From Embiotoca jacksoni (lineage: Eukaryota; Chordata; Actinopteri; Embiotocidae): a stretch of 64,000 nucleotides of DNA. Below, piece after piece: positions 62,961-64,000 of the stretch. Under the pieces are notes generated by a model. The model saw only the letters and a program-made list of their open reading frames with translations, did no database searches and was not told where the DNA came from. The DNA lies in the NCBI GenBank assembly GCA_022577435.1, contig JAKOON010000007.1, positions 4,422,926 through 4,486,925 of the forward strand, given 5' to 3'. A program made the position numbers and the translations under genes. The number at the start of each line of letters is the position of its first letter. The first letter of the stretch is position 1.

Positions 62961-63183
62961 TTTAAGAGTGCACTAATTGGGCATTGTGCAATGTGGAGAA
63001 CAATATTGCCCCTTTCTAGATGTAGGCATATTTTCCCATGGATGCAATGGTTTTTAAGCACTTTGTCCAAACTCTTTGAGCTAAATTAAAGTATTTTTGC
63101 TCCCTCCTGAAAGGCAAAGCACCAAAACATCCTGCATTTTTGAACCACAGAGAAACCGAAAACAGTTTTTTTTTCTACCCATT

Positions 63184-63360
63184 GCCTGGATGCATCAATT
63201 CAGTAACTCAACATACAAAAAAAGCACACAAAACAAGAGTTGGGGAAAAGAGACAGGAGTTTGAGGTACATGACACTACTTTGTCAGAGGAAGAGGAAAG
63301 GTCATAATCTTTGGTTTTCTTGAGCAGCAGCAGGGGAGGAGACAAATAGTGAGGGGTCAG
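63184..63360. repeat. Copy 1 of a duplicated ~170-bp sequence
   Basis: Shares ordered words with 63801-63990: CCTGGAT.CATCA.TTCAGTAACT, ACAAAACAAGAGT, GTACATGACACTACTTTG and GGTCATAATCTTTGGTTT. By eye the two copies are roughly 80% alike, in the same orientation and about 620 bp apart. No coding content. Confidence 0.85.
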
Positions 63361-63800
63361 ATATGAGGGCAGCAGGGCTAGGCTCTGAGACCTACCCCCA
63401 CACTCAACAATCACATGACTGCAGAAACTCAAGCACTGAATTCAGAAAAGTATAGCCAGTAGGGTTTTAGCTAATTGAAAGAGAGGAGCGCTGGATCATA
63501 TATCCTTGTGTTGCTATGAGCATATGCATTATGATGCACATTACATATGACTGTGCTGGAGGGAAGGTACTTTGGTGCTTGAAAGTGGTTTGAACTTATG
63601 TGTTCTCCCCTTCTCCCTTTTTTCTCCCATCATTGCTGTGAGCAGTCTCTGCAGGAGCTTCAAAACTAAACATCACATCTTTGTTTATTACCTCTGTGTG
63701 GAGGGCTGCCTCAGAACACCAGACTCGGTAGGGCCATTCAGAAAGTACCACCACACCTTTTCATTTACTCTCCACTTGCTGCTCAGTATAGTCTGTCCCA

Positions 63801-63990
63801 TCCTGGATACATCAGTTCAGTAACTTACTCAACGTACAGTAAGCATACAAAACAAGAGTGGAGGAACTAAGATAAGAGGTGGTGGTACATGACACTACTT
63901 TGGCAGAAAAAGAACAAAGGTCATAATCTTTGGTTTCCTCCAGCAGCATCAGATCACCCACCTCAGCAGTAAGGGGGCGGACATTAGTGA
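63801..63990. repeat. Copy 2 of the duplicated ~170-bp sequence
   Basis: Second copy of the segment at 63184-63360. The similarity may continue past the window end (GACATTAGTGAG here against GACAAATAGTGAG in copy 1). It may be a dispersed repeat of unknown family or a local duplication. Confidence 0.85.
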
Positions 63991-64000
63991 GCAAGATATC

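Overview
The window is vertebrate nuclear DNA, almost certainly from a spiny-rayed teleost fish. Genes are split by GT-AG introns, many of them short (80-700 bp). Simple repeats and poly-T tracts are common, interspersed repeats look like families typical of acanthomorph fish, and every protein recognised is a close match to a human protein. Exon boundaries were derived by hand from splice signals, reading phase and remembered family sequences. No database search was run.

Layout: (1) 641-23246, + strand: med12, subunit of the Mediator kinase module. Exons 2-43 in my numbering are present and exon 1 lies left of the window; the gene ends with a glutamine-rich tail containing 52 consecutive Gln. 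(2) 25422-27959, - strand: mars2, mitochondrial methionyl-tRNA synthetase, three exons. (3) 28774-31025, + strand: nipa2-type magnesium transporter, head-to-head with mars2 across an ~0.8 kb CCAAT-rich promoter. (4) 32093-33457, - strand: timm8a, small TIM chaperone, tail-to-tail with nipa2. (5) 34762-40633, - strand: btk tyrosine kinase, 17 coding exons, with a hAT-like element next to its 3' end. (6) 44622-46953, + strand: rpl36a. (7) 47313-51879, - strand: gla, lysosomal alpha-galactosidase A, seven exons. (8) 51880-64000: about 12 kb without a recognisable gene, holding a CCAAT promoter for gla, homeodomain/POU-site-rich blocks that look like developmental enhancers, old repeats, two isolated exon-like signals and a duplicated ~170 bp segment.

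The order and orientation timm8a(-) btk(-) rpl36a(+) gla(-) is that of human Xq22.1, which supports the btk call. med12 (human Xq13), mars2 (human 2q33) and nipa2 (human 15q11) are joined to this block here, so one or more rearrangement breakpoints lie between med12 and timm8a. The genes do not form a pathway. Most are housekeeping genes (transcription, mitochondrial translation, mitochondrial import, ribosome, lysosome), plus one immune kinase.

I found no evidence for a wholly new system. The most unusual items are a perfect 29-bp-arm hairpin between btk and rpl36a, a GC-AG intron in med12, an intron-containing mars2, a short PH-domain loop in Btk, shifted N-glycosylation sites in Gla, and an isolated 18-nt microexon-like signal in the right-hand desert.
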